24,369 bases of DNA from Rhizosphaericola sp047606825 (GCA_047606825.1 JASGDY010000114.1:1-24369), one strand, 5' to 3'. Shown: positions 7,384 to 15,154, counted from the stretch's first letter. Notes: generated by a model not told the origin, from the letters alone. Made by a program: numbers and translations.

Positions 7384-9279
7384 ATGAAAAAATTGACAGT
7401 GTTGGTTACAGGTATTTTGGGACTGTTTTATGCGCAGGCGCAGAGAGCGCCGATGCCGTTCGATACCGCTTACGCCCGCACGCATTACGACAAAAAAGAA
7501 ATTATGGTTCCCATGCGGGACGGTGTTCAATTGTTCACGTCTATATATACGCCAAAGGATACGTCCAGGACTTATCCTATCATGATGATGCGTACCTGTT
7601 ATTCCGTCGCACCTTATGACCCAGACAGGTACAAACTATTACTGGGACCGTCGTTGGAATTTATGAAAGAGGGTTTCATATTTGTGTATCAGGATGTGCG
7701 TGGCAAGAACCACAGCGAAGGTGTGTGGACCGAGATAACACCTTTTATCGCAGACAAAAAAGGCTTGCAGCACGACGAGGCTTCCGACACCTACGACGCT
7801 GTTGACTATCTCGTTAAAAACATTCCGCACAACAATGGCAAGGTCGGTGCGTGGGGGATTTCCTATCCCGGATTTTTTGCCACCAATTTCGTACTGAGTG
7901 GACATCCGGCGATTAAGGCCGTGTCCCCGCAAGCACCTGTTACCAATTGGTTTCTGGGAGACGACACGCACCACAACGGAGCGTTTTTCCTAATCGACGA
8001 GTTTGATTTTGACTATTTTTTTGCCAATTCCACCAATGGTCCGAACAAAGGAAATATGCCCAAACTGGACGCGGAATACACCGACAGTTATCCCTTTTTC
8101 CTTAACATGAAGACGGTTGCCAATGTCAACAACTTATATTACAAACACCGCGTTCCATTTTGGGACACGATTATGATGCACCCAAACTATGATGCGTGGT
8201 GGCAGGCGCGCGACATCCGAAAATTCCTCTACAATGCGCGTCCTGCGACCTTGGTTGTCGGCGGTTTTTACGATGCGGAGGATATGTGGGGCGCACAGCA
8301 GGTTTATAAAAGCATTGAGGAAAAAAATAAGGACAACAACAATTCGCTGGTCATGGGGCCTTGGAACCACGGTGGTTGGGCTTCTTTTAAAATGGACCAT
8401 TTGGGTGACCAACAGTTTGGTGCCAATACAAGTGAATGGTTTCAGCAGCAGGTGCAGTTTCCTTTTTTCATGCACTATCTGAAAGATGCGCCAGCACCGA
8501 AGCTGCCCGAAGCCTTACTCTATGACGCCGGCACCAACCAATGGCTGGGATTTGACAAATGGCCGGCACCGACGATACAAAAGACCGCTCTGTATTTAAA
8601 AGGCGACGACAGTCTTTCGTTCCAGGCACCTTTGGCAAAAGCGTCGCGGACGCAATATGTTTCCGACCCGGCCAAGCCAGTTCCTTACGAGGACGGCGTG
8701 CAGAGTGACCGAGGCATCACTTACCTCAATGCTGACCAACGTTTTGCATCTAAACGCCCCGATGTCGCCGTTTTCACGTCTCCCGTATTGACTGACAACA
8801 CGACACTTGCCGGCGAAGTCAATGCAAAGTTATACGTTGCCACGACAGGAACGGATGCAGACTTCATCGTGAAAATCATCGACGTATTGCCCGATACTGC
8901 CGCTAACTATAAACAAGGAGACAAAGAAATCATCGCGAGTGGCTACCAGCGTCTCGTGCGCGCGGAAGTCATGCGCGGTCGCTTCCGCAACAGTTTTGAA
9001 AAGCCAGAGCCTTTTGTTCCCAACAAACCGACGCTCGTCCCGTTTTCCATACCGGACATATTGTACACTTTCCCCAAAGGACACAAAATAATGGTGCAGA
9101 TACAGAGTAGCTGGTTTCCGCTGGTGGACAGGAATCCGCAGACATTTGTGGACATCTACCAAGCCAAGGAATCTGACTTTAAAAAAGCGACAATCACTTT
9201 GTTTTCCCAAAAAGATATGCCGTCCCGTGTGGAATTGGGGATTTTGCCGGAGAAAAGTCAGGTGGAGTGGAAACCGTAG
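7384..9279 (+). CDS. Secreted CocE/NonD hydrolase, alpha-amino-acid ester hydrolase type (peptidase S15)
   Basis: This 631-residue serine hydrolase acts outside the cytoplasm. The signal peptide is MKKLTVLVTGILGLFYAQAQ. The alpha/beta-hydrolase domain begins with KKEIMVPMRDGVQLFTSIYT (about 37-56). The nucleophile Ser160 is in GISYPG, the acid Asp297 in GGFYDAED, and His329 in GPWNHGGW. A C-terminal jelly-roll domain (about 385-625) is as in X-Pro dipeptidyl peptidases. The spacing matches characterised alpha-amino acid ester hydrolases, including their carboxylate cluster: Asp194 in GDDTHHNGA, Glu299 and Asp300. Such enzymes hydrolyse or transfer acyl groups of alpha-amino acid esters and cleave some beta-lactam side chains; the natural substrate is unknown. 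The start is chosen by the signal peptide and by the promoter at 7263-7293. Confidence 0.9.
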   Translation: MKKLTVLVTGILGLFYAQAQRAPMPFDTAYARTHYDKKEIMVPMRDGVQLFTSIYTPKDTSRTYPIMMMRTCYSVAPYDPDRYKLLLGPSLEFMKEGFIFVYQDVRGKNHSEGVWTEITPFIADKKGLQHDEASDTYDAVDYLVKNIPHNNGKVGAWGISYPGFFATNFVLSGHPAIKAVSPQAPVTNWFLGDDTHHNGAFFLIDEFDFDYFFANSTNGPNKGNMPKLDAEYTDSYPFFLNMKTVANVNNLYYKHRVPFWDTIMMHPNYDAWWQARDIRKFLYNARPATLVVGGFYDAEDMWGAQQVYKSIEEKNKDNNNSLVMGPWNHGGWASFKMDHLGDQQFGANTSEWFQQQVQFPFFMHYLKDAPAPKLPEALLYDAGTNQWLGFDKWPAPTIQKTALYLKGDDSLSFQAPLAKASRTQYVSDPAKPVPYEDGVQSDRGITYLNADQRFASKRPDVAVFTSPVLTDNTTLAGEVNAKLYVATTGTDADFIVKIIDVLPDTAANYKQGDKEIIASGYQRLVRAEVMRGRFRNSFEKPEPFVPNKPTLVPFSIPDILYTFPKGHKIMVQIQSSWFPLVDRNPQTFVDIYQAKESDFKKATITLFSQKDMPSRVELGILPEKSQVEWKP

Positions 9280-9376
9280 GAGAGCTGGAAATTGAAAGTT
9301 GAAAGTGTTGTGCAGAGCGAAGTAATCCCGTCCTGATATTTTAAAGAATAAAGCAATAAAAACAGAAAATAATTAA

Positions 9377-9958
9377 ATGATAAAAATCAATCAGCACTAT
9401 GCTTTCCCTGTCGAAAATGTGTTGTTTTCCTTTGCTTTGGCATCCGAGGCTGCCGATGTTTTTGACGACTGTAATTGTTTAATTACAGGTATCGGAAAAG
9501 TAAATGCAGCTTATCAACTGAGCAAAGCAGTACAGATTAAAAGGCCATCATTGATTGTCAATCTTGGTTCGGCTGGCAGCAGCCATTTCCAAAAAGGAGA
9601 TGTCGTGTGCTGTACACGGTTTGTGCAGCGGGACATGGATGTACGGGGATTGGGTTTCGCACTATACGAAACACCGTTGTCGGGATTGCCGCCGATACTG
9701 CAATATGGGCTGGAAATGGACGGATTGCCATTGGGCATCTGCGGTACGGGCGACAATTTTGAAATGGGACATTCGGTCACGGATTACAATGTCGTGGATA
9801 TGGAAGCGTATCCTTTGGCGATGATAGCGATGAAGCAAAATGTCCCGTTCCTTTGCCTCAAATATATTTCGGACGGTGCGGATGAAGGTGCGGCGGAAGA
9901 CTGGACGGTGCAGGTGCATAACGCGGCTGTTGCTTATGGCAAGATTTTGTTTAGTTGA
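9377..9958 (+). CDS. Nucleosidase, MTA/SAH nucleosidase-like (PNP/UDP family)
   Basis: The 193-residue protein has the phosphorylase/nucleosidase fold motifs: ITGIGKVNAAYQL (about 36-48), IVNLGSAGS (59-67), GDVVCCTRFVQRDMDV, VVDMEAYPLAM (equivalent of the Glu174 region of E. coli MTA/SAH nucleosidase) and CLKYISDGADEG, with the Asp expected to protonate the base. Glu24 in LASEAA may correspond to the catalytic Glu12. It is shorter than E. coli Mtn (232 residues), but this short form is common in Bacteroidota. A likely job is splitting S-adenosylhomocysteine, methylthioadenosine or related nucleosides; specificity cannot be read from the sequence. It lies 97 bases after the hydrolase gene, so co-transcription is possible but not required. 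A strong terminator follows. Confidence 0.85.
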   Translation: MIKINQHYAFPVENVLFSFALASEAADVFDDCNCLITGIGKVNAAYQLSKAVQIKRPSLIVNLGSAGSSHFQKGDVVCCTRFVQRDMDVRGLGFALYETPLSGLPPILQYGLEMDGLPLGICGTGDNFEMGHSVTDYNVVDMEAYPLAMIAMKQNVPFLCLKYISDGADEGAAEDWTVQVHNAAVAYGKILFS

Positions 9959-9986
9959 AAGCGGAGCAGGTAAATTAAAAGCCTAG

Positions 9987-10011
9987 AGCCGCACGATCGT
10001 GCGGCTTTTTA
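9987..10011 (+). terminator. Rho-independent terminator between convergent genes
   Basis: The perfect 20-bp palindrome AGCCGCACGATCGTGCGGCT (9987-10006) is followed by TTTTT on the plus strand. It ends the nucleosidase transcript. The minus-strand PepSY gene stops 9 bases to the right, and the minus-strand sequence past the stem (CTAGGCTTTTAATTT) could serve that gene too. Confidence 0.85.
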
Positions 10012-10019
10012 GTTTCCTT

Positions 10020-11534
10020 TTAAAATATCTTCCAACCACTATTGGCAATCAGGATAGTAACCGGAATAAATACCAACCCAAACGCCAACGAATACGCCCA
10101 GTATTGCAATACCAGACGTCCTTTTCCGAACGGACGCAGAAACAACAAACTGAATATTCCGCACAGCATCGCCACTATAAAATTGACGATAATACAAATA
10201 CCTACATACAACACGCCAAATACCGCCGGCTGTAATACGACACCGGAAATCAAGCCGTACAACGCACCACACAGAAAAGCGCAAGGCAGGAACATCAGCG
10301 CATACTTCAGTCCTTTCCTGAAAGCGGATTTGAAGGCGGCAGCCCAACTTTGTATTGGGTTTTCGAGTGTTTTGGTCCGGACTTTTTGTGTATCTGATTT
10401 TTGCTGTTTTTTCAGTCTGGGCCACCAGATGATAAATCCCGTGATGAACAACAGCAACGGTATCAACCCTCCGATTAATGCCAAAATCCTTGTGGGCATA
10501 CCGCCATAAGTCCCGTAATGTATAGGTACAAGCCAGCTTAGGTAACTGTGGCCGATATTGGGGAAATCCTTTTCACTGTTGAGTTTCACTTTGCCGGAAT
10601 ACTGGTCTACCATGAGCATGATTCTTTTTCCGTCCTTGGACGCGCCGGGCGCGCGCATGTCGAAGCGGAAAACGCCGACCTTGTTCGCGGGCAACGCAAT
10701 GCCCTCAATGTCTGCGTAGGGAACGGCCTTCTCAGCGAACTGGGATGCTTCTGTAACCGTGATGCTTCTTACGTTTTGGGTGGTGTCGGACGTCATTCCG
10801 AAAATCGCACTGGTAGATTGTGGGGAATGCCCAGTCAGCATAAACAAAAACCCGATAAACACCGTGCTGAACGTAATGGCAAATCCTGTCAACGCCAGCA
10901 TGATGACCACCGGCGCGGAATAAAACCCCAATACGTTGTGCCAGTCATAGTTTTGTCTTTTGAGGCTCGCCTTGAAGTTGACAGTCAGTACCGAACGCCA
11001 CTGTTTCCATTTCTTGTACTGCTGCGGCACCCACAACCGCAGTCCACTAATTGTGAGTATCAGCATACAGAGCGATGCCAGTCCGACGATGTATTGTCCT
11101 ACTTTCGGCACCAACAAGCTGATGTGTATGTTCATCACGGTGCGTACAAATGCACTGTTGCTAAGCCTTTTGCCGCAGACCTGCACATTGTACGGGTTGA
11201 TGAAAAATTCTTTTTCCGCCACGAAATCATAAAAGCGGTAGGACGCGTTGGGATTGTGCCTGTCCACATACGACGCATAGTCAAATACGAGTTCTGGATG
11301 TTTTGCTTTTACCAAAGGGATGATTTCCTCCAGCGTGTATTTCTTTTGCGACTGCATCACTCGGAACAGGTCTTTGTTCAACGCCGCGTCTATCTCGTCC
11401 TGAAAGACCAGAATGCTGCCTGTCAGTCCGACAACGCACAATATCGCACCTGCGAGGATGCCGAGGTACAGGTGCCATTTGCCAAACCAGCGTCGCTGGT
11501 GCACTGCCCATCTTGGTTTTTTGAATCGTTTCAA
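10020..11534 (-). CDS. PepSY-associated membrane protein, probable ferric-siderophore reductase type, with extra C-terminal helices
   Basis: The 504-residue protein has the PepSY_TM layout. TM1 is at about 20-45 and follows the WHLYLGIL histidine motif, with a periplasmic loop after it. TM2 is near 150-172 after NIHISLLVP, and TM3 near 210-235 after DWHNVLGFY. A second periplasmic PepSY-like domain (about 255-335) leads to TM4 near 355-375, after PIHYGTYGG and ending in FIIWWPRLKK. The conserved histidines are those proposed to hold haem in FsrB/PiuB-type siderophore reductases. About 110 further residues (395-504) form three to four extra helices not present in the 398-residue paralogue at 13958-15154. 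It is last in a unit whose first gene is a deleted TonB receptor, which supports an iron role. Electron transfer is inferred. Confidence 0.85.
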   Translation of the reverse strand: MKRFKKPRWAVHQRRWFGKWHLYLGILAGAILCVVGLTGSILVFQDEIDAALNKDLFRVMQSQKKYTLEEIIPLVKAKHPELVFDYASYVDRHNPNASYRFYDFVAEKEFFINPYNVQVCGKRLSNSAFVRTVMNIHISLLVPKVGQYIVGLASLCMLILTISGLRLWVPQQYKKWKQWRSVLTVNFKASLKRQNYDWHNVLGFYSAPVVIMLALTGFAITFSTVFIGFLFMLTGHSPQSTSAIFGMTSDTTQNVRSITVTEASQFAEKAVPYADIEGIALPANKVGVFRFDMRAPGASKDGKRIMLMVDQYSGKVKLNSEKDFPNIGHSYLSWLVPIHYGTYGGMPTRILALIGGLIPLLLFITGFIIWWPRLKKQQKSDTQKVRTKTLENPIQSWAAAFKSAFRKGLKYALMFLPCAFLCGALYGLISGVVLQPAVFGVLYVGICIIVNFIVAMLCGIFSLLFLRPFGKGRLVLQYWAYSLAFGLVFIPVTILIANSGWKIF

Positions 11535-11610
11535 ATTTAGAATTATGATTTATGAAGTGAGAATTGCGGTAAAATTTCTTTTGTGTTTGACTTTGGGGCA
11601 TTAGGTGGCT

Positions 11611-11660
11611 CACGGATACTTTTCATCTATGCCAATCCGTGCAATCTGTGAGAAAGACAT
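11611..11660. repeat. CACGGAT/ATCCGTG inverted repeat, likely dispersed intergenic repeat
   Basis: CACGGAT (11611-11617) pairs with ATCCGTG (11635-11641), followed by CAATCTGTGAG. This 'ATCCGTG..ATCTGTG' wording resembles a repeat I recall from many Bacteroidota intergenic regions. It lies between the 138-residue gene and the PepSY gene. No gene is seen elsewhere in 11535-11815. Confidence 0.4.
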
Positions 11661-11766
11661 CATAACGACACGAAGCTTCATAACGTCCTTAATTTCTATA
11701 AAATAATTCAAGATAGTTTCAACCAATTGAATATTTTTCAAAACAAAATACACTATCAGAAACCAC

Positions 11767-11791
11767 CAAAGCCACAATGGCTGTGGCTTTG
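11767..11791. other. Hairpin downstream of the 138-residue membrane protein gene
   Basis: CAAAGCCACA (11767-11776) pairs perfectly with TGTGGCTTTG (11782-11791) around a 5-base loop, 25 bases past the stop at 11816. On the minus strand there is no clean U-tract, so it may be an mRNA-stabilising or partial-termination structure between the two genes rather than a full terminator. Confidence 0.5.
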
Positions 11792-11815
11792 GGTCTCTAC
11801 TTGTTTTGGCTGCGG

Positions 11816-12232
11816 CTATTGGCTGCTGTTTTTTTGTTTTAATGACTTCCATGAGCGCTGGCTGTCCATGACCAGCAATATGTTGGCGACCACGACAAAA
11901 CTGAGTAGCGCCAACTGCGAATAATCCTGTATTTCCGTGGTGATGGTTTCCGCCAGATGCACAATGTTCAGTAAGGCAAACAGTATCGCCAGTACATAGC
12001 TGAACACATAAAACGTTTTGGATTTGGCATATAGGGAAATGAGGAACACCACCAGCACCAATATCTCCACCAGTATCCGGAAAACATGCGTGCCTGCCGG
12101 AACCACTCCTTTGGCATCTGGCAGCTTGATGTCCACACCGAAAAACAAAGCGGACAAGTTGTAGGAGCCGTGCATGATATAGCACACGGAAATCGTCAAC
12201 CATAAAAACGGAACTCTGATATTGGGATTCAT
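11816..12232 (-). CDS. Four-helix membrane protein of unknown function in siderophore unit
   Basis: The 138-residue protein has four predicted membrane helices: FLWLTISVCYIMHGSYNLSA (about 9-28), RILVEILVLVVFLISLYA (about 51-68), FYVFSYVLAILFALLNIVH (about 74-92) and LALLSFVVVANILLVM (about 107-122). A short charged tail follows. I do not recognise a named family. It starts 21 bases after the stop codon of the receptor remnant (12254) and precedes the PepSY gene, so it was originally the second gene of a receptor-driven unit. Its place there suggests a part in siderophore iron uptake or reduction in the inner membrane; this is inference. The short spacing implies it depends on the surviving receptor promoter at 12465-12537. 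Confidence 0.75.
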   Translation of the reverse strand: MNPNIRVPFLWLTISVCYIMHGSYNLSALFFGVDIKLPDAKGVVPAGTHVFRILVEILVLVVFLISLYAKSKTFYVFSYVLAILFALLNIVHLAETITTEIQDYSQLALLSFVVVANILLVMDSQRSWKSLKQKNSSQ

Positions 12233-12253
12233 GTTACTGTTGTTTTTGATTTG

Positions 12254-12443
12254 TCAGAATTTATATGCAATCGAACCGATGGACTGGCGGCGCATCTGCG
12301 GGATGATATTGCTCCAGCCCATATAGTATTCTTTGTTGGTAAGGTTGTTGACTTTCAGTCCCAACCTTATTTTCTTGGTGTCGTAGCTGACGTGCGTGCC
12401 GAGCGTCAACAATAACGTTGTGATAAAAAAAACGTATAGTCAT
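12254..12443 (-). pseudogene. TonB-dependent siderophore receptor, internally deleted and frameshifted
   Basis: The last 50 or so codons, ending in TGA at 12254-12256, read HVSYDTKKIRLGLKVNNLTN followed by KEYYMGW and IGSIAYKF. This is the terminal strand pair and final phenylalanine of a TonB siderophore receptor; compare KVDNLTSEKMW and FLGSIALKF in the intact neighbour. The first codons from ATG 12441-12443, with one T removed from the run of eight at 12425-12432, read MTIRFFITTLLLTLGT, a signal peptide in frame with the C-terminal part. So the plug and nearly all of the barrel (roughly 700 codons) are missing, and a one-base slip in the T8 tract adds a frameshift. Promoter and downstream genes are kept. 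It cannot make a receptor. Confidence 0.8.
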
Positions 12444-12464
12444 ACTAATTGGTGTATTTGGCGG

Positions 12465-12537
12465 CAAAAATATTTTGTCGGTAAGGAAGCGTATTTACGA
12501 ATTTGGGAAAAAGATTTACGAGATGGGGAAAAAGCGT
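12465..12537 (-). promoter_or_regulatory. Promoter and tandem direct-repeat operator of the receptor-remnant unit
   Basis: The -7 box TATTTTTG (minus strand 12472-12465) matches TAnnTTTG. Upstream of it, on the plus-strand reading, TATTTACGA..TTGGGAAAAA (12492-12512) is followed by a second copy ATTTACGAGATGGGGAAAAA (12514-12533), a 21-base period. No -33 TTG is visible at the usual distance, suggesting an activator-dependent promoter. The same arrangement, at the same 51-base distance from the ATG, lies upstream of the intact receptor at 17574. Confidence 0.7.
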
Positions 12538-12599
12538 CAATACAAAGGACGGAAAGCTCGAAAGTCGGTACCTCTTGGATGGGCCGCTGCTTTAGCTGA

Positions 12600-12686
12600 G
12601 TGGAAAAAGAAAATTTTCCACCCGCGTTCCGTTCACCGTCTTTCTTCCACCTCCCCGTCTTTTATAAGCAATTATGACTACTTTTG
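12600..12686 (+). promoter_or_regulatory. Promoter of the deoxyhypusine-synthase-family gene, with upstream hairpin
   Basis: TACTTTTG (12679-12686) is an exact TAnnTTTG -7 box. Transcription would start near 12693, about 20 bases before the ATG at 12712. No TTTG at -33 is evident. Upstream, GTGGAAAA (12600-12607) pairs with TTTTCCAC (12614-12621); because it lies before the promoter it is not part of the mRNA leader. No gene is seen in 12538-12678. Confidence 0.55.
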
Positions 12687-12711
12687 CAGCCTTACAAAAA
12701 ATCAAATTATA

Positions 12712-13689
12712 ATGTCAACAAAAGGACCTATTTCTCAATTTATTGAGTACAATTACCGACATTTTAATGCTGCGGCATTGGTAGATGCAGCAAAAGGATA
12801 TGAAAAACTTCTGGACGAAGGCGGCAAGATGCTGGTCTCGCTCGGTGGCGCGATGAGTACCGCCGAACTGGGCGTTACCCTGGCCGAAATGATTCGTCAG
12901 GACAAAATACATCTTATCTCCTGTACAGGTGCCAACCTCGAAGAGGACGTGATGAACCTTGTGGCGCATTCGCATTACAAAAGGGTGCCGGGCTACCGTT
13001 ATTTCACCGCGCAGGACGAGCAGGACTTGCTCGACAACCACTATAACCGTGTCACGGACACTTGCATCCCGGAAGAAGAGGCTTTCCGCCGTTTGCAGGA
13101 CCATCTCTACGCACAATGGAAAAAAGCGGAAGACGCAGGCGAACGCTATTTCCCCCATGAGTTTCTCTACAAAACGGTATTGAGCGGCGAATTGGAACAA
13201 TATTATGAAATCGACCCCAAGGACAGTTGGATTTTGGCTGCCGCCGAAAAGAACATTCCCATCGTATGCCCGGGTTGGGAAGACAGTACAACGGCCAACA
13301 TATTTGCCAGCTACGTCATCAAGAACGAACTGAAAGCCAGCACCGTCAAGTCCGGTATCGAATACATGGTCTGGCTGACGGAACAATACCGCGAACTGAG
13401 CGTCGGCCGCGGCATCGGGTTTTTCCAGATTGGCGGCGGCATTTCCGGCGATTTCCCAATATGCGTCGTGCCGATGATGGCGCAAGACCTGGAATGGACG
13501 GACGTTCCTTTGTGGCAGTATTTCTGTCAGATTTCGGATTCCACGACTTCCTACGGTTCCTATTCCGGTGCTGTTCCCAACGAAAAAATCACTTGGGGCA
13601 AGCTCGCTCCCGATACCCCTTCTTTTGTGGTGGAAAGCGACGCGACGATAGTTGCGCCGTTGATTTTCTCGTATGTATTGGGAAAATAA
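12712..13689 (+). CDS. Deoxyhypusine synthase family protein
   Basis: The 325-residue protein belongs to the NAD- and spermidine-using deoxyhypusine/homospermidine synthase superfamily. Signs are MLVSLGGAMSTAELG (NAD-binding side), HLISCTGANLEEDVMNLVAH, NIPIVCPGWEDST, GGGISGDFPICVVPMM, and GAVPNEKITWGKL, where Lys297 occupies the place of the lysine that carries the aminobutyl intermediate in eukaryotic DHS. The C-terminus DATIVAPLIFSYVLGK matches the family. Bacteria lack eIF5A, so hypusine formation is not expected; a polyamine reaction such as homospermidine synthesis is the likely alternative. The frame is open back to 12475, but the promoter box at 12679-12686 and family length fix the ATG at 12712. 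It is transcribed against the surrounding iron genes. Confidence 0.92.
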   Translation: MSTKGPISQFIEYNYRHFNAAALVDAAKGYEKLLDEGGKMLVSLGGAMSTAELGVTLAEMIRQDKIHLISCTGANLEEDVMNLVAHSHYKRVPGYRYFTAQDEQDLLDNHYNRVTDTCIPEEEAFRRLQDHLYAQWKKAEDAGERYFPHEFLYKTVLSGELEQYYEIDPKDSWILAAAEKNIPIVCPGWEDSTTANIFASYVIKNELKASTVKSGIEYMVWLTEQYRELSVGRGIGFFQIGGGISGDFPICVVPMMAQDLEWTDVPLWQYFCQISDSTTSYGSYSGAVPNEKITWGKLAPDTPSFVVESDATIVAPLIFSYVLGK

Positions 13690-13766
13690 TAAGTTGATAA
13701 AACATGTCTTACCGGCCTCCGGACAACAAGGTGCTAGTTATTGTTGCCAGGGTTGAGAATAGGCGG

Positions 13767-13825
13767 AAAAATGGAAAAGCAAAGAAACGGTCGGTCAAAA
13801 ACGCCGCTTTTTCTTTTCCATTTTT
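13767..13825 (+). terminator. Probable terminator after the DHS-family gene
   Basis: AAAAATGGAAAAG (13767-13779) pairs perfectly with CTTTTCCATTTTT (13813-13825) around a 33-base interior, followed by CTCTTT. The stem ends in a U-rich arm on the plus strand. The long loop makes it less typical. Confidence 0.5.
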
Positions 13826-13902
13826 CTCTTTACAGAAAATGCCTCCAAAAAGTTTAAATCAGTTCTGGGACAAAGAGTTCGTTATTGTATCCTATTGAAC
13901 TT

Positions 13903-13944
13903 GTTTAGACTTTTTATTTTTAGAGGGAAACAAAAAGCCTAAAC
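13903..13944 (-). terminator. Probable terminator after the 398-residue PepSY gene
   Basis: GTTTAGACTTTTT (13903-13915) pairs with AAAAAGCCTAAAC (13932-13944) with one mismatch, 14 bases past the PepSY stop. Stem arms are A/T-rich on both strands, so it may serve both convergent transcripts. Confidence 0.5.
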
Positions 13945-13957
13945 AACCTCGTTACGC

Positions 13958-15154
13958 TTATGCTTTTCTCGTCACAGTTTTTTTCTTTTTGTTTTTATTT
14001 ATCCAAATAAAAACACCCGTCACCGGCAAACTCGTCGCCAACAGACAGGCAATAAAATAAATGATTTTGGAAAACGTCCCTAAGATTTCCCCGGTATGTA
14101 TGGCCCGGATGGAAGTAATTATTTTTTCGCCAAATGTTCTGGACTGAAAGGCATCTATTTTTTTGATTCTTCCGAGAGACAAGTCAATTTCAATACGGTC
14201 TGTTCCTGGCGACGCAAAAAATCCTGTTTCTACTTTCGATATTGTCAAGCTGCCGTTGCCACCTTTGGGCATGTTTAACCGTAGGTCTCCGTTATAGGGA
14301 AATGCATGGTCTGCCAATGTCAATGCACTGTCCAATGTCATCTTATGGTCAGCAGGCTTATGTCCAGTTTGTTTTTTGACGGCCGTTTCTTTTTTGACGG
14401 GTTGGGCTCCGAACAAGGCAGCAAAAGGTTTCCTGTACCATTCATAAGCAAAATAAGGTCCGGTGACCGCCAAAATGGTGATAAGCAGAAACGTATAGAA
14501 CCCCAATACCTTATGCAGGTCATGGTTTTTGCGCTTCCAACCCCCATTCCATTTCAGGACAAAACCCGGCCGCCAGAGTGTCCATTTTTTCCAGTTTTTC
14601 AGTTTGGCCGGTAACCACAATATTATGCCTGTTATTTCCAAAAACAAGAACAGGAAGGCTGCCGTTCCTGTGATAGCTCCACCAATGGCATGGTTGTCCA
14701 TCAACAGCCAACGGTGCAGCGCGACGACATTGTCAAAAAAACGATAACCCGTACTCAGTGCGTTGCCCTGCACTTGTCCCGTGCAGGGGTTGACCAGCAA
14801 TAATCGTGTCTGCTTCTTTATGGATATTTTATCGGCAGCCTCTTTGCCTTTTGATTTCGGGGCGAGGGAAAACAGCCACGCTTCGTCTTTACTGGCCGGA
14901 ATCTGTACGACGGTCGTTTTCAGTCCCTTGTTTTGGGATTCCAACAGATGTACGAGCGAGTCTAATTTCAAGGCCGGCTTGTTGTCGATTGTTTTTACCG
15001 TATATTTTTCTCGGTCTAACCAATGCACAATTTCCTTTTGGAATACATAGGCAGTGCCAGTAAGGCAAACGATAAAAAGTATCAATGCGCAAGGTATTCC
15101 CACCCACAGATGTAGTGTGTTGACAACGCGGCGGAATGCTTGCTTTTCTTTCAT
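13958..15154 (-). CDS. PepSY-associated membrane protein, probable siderophore-iron reductase type
   Basis: This 398-residue PepSY_TM protein has four membrane helices: about 13-38 (following TLHLWVGIP), 160-185 (after ALHRWLLMDNHAIGG), 215-240 (after HDLHKVLGFY) and 362-385 (after SIRAIHTGEILG). Two periplasmic PepSY-like segments lie between helices 1-2 and 3-4. The paired histidines at helix ends fit the haem-binding pattern proposed for ferric-siderophore reductases of this family. It begins 65 bases after the stop of the intact siderophore receptor, so the two form one unit: the receptor imports the ferrisiderophore and this protein would help release iron at the inner membrane. A lysine-rich tail (NKNKKKKTVTRK) anchors the cytosolic end. 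The reductase role is by family analogy. Confidence 0.87.
   Translation of the reverse strand: MKEKQAFRRVVNTLHLWVGIPCALILFIVCLTGTAYVFQKEIVHWLDREKYTVKTIDNKPALKLDSLVHLLESQNKGLKTTVVQIPASKDEAWLFSLAPKSKGKEAADKISIKKQTRLLLVNPCTGQVQGNALSTGYRFFDNVVALHRWLLMDNHAIGGAITGTAAFLFLFLEITGIILWLPAKLKNWKKWTLWRPGFVLKWNGGWKRKNHDLHKVLGFYTFLLITILAVTGPYFAYEWYRKPFAALFGAQPVKKETAVKKQTGHKPADHKMTLDSALTLADHAFPYNGDLRLNMPKGGNGSLTISKVETGFFASPGTDRIEIDLSLGRIKKIDAFQSRTFGEKIITSIRAIHTGEILGTFSKIIYFIACLLATSLPVTGVFIWINKNKKKKTVTRKA

Noticed and set aside
10548..11540. 330-codon open frame on the plus strand
   Set aside because: It lies fully antisense to the well-supported PepSY gene, and its translation is rich in His, Arg and Cys with no domain; it is a shadow of a GC-biased coding strand.
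12475..12711. Upstream extension of the DHS-family gene
   Set aside because: It reads through the operator repeats and the -7 box at 12679-12686; family homology starts after the ATG at 12712.
12715..13485. 256-codon open frame on the minus strand
   Set aside because: Antisense to the deoxyhypusine-synthase-family gene, whose motifs are unambiguous; no recognisable protein in the shadow frame.
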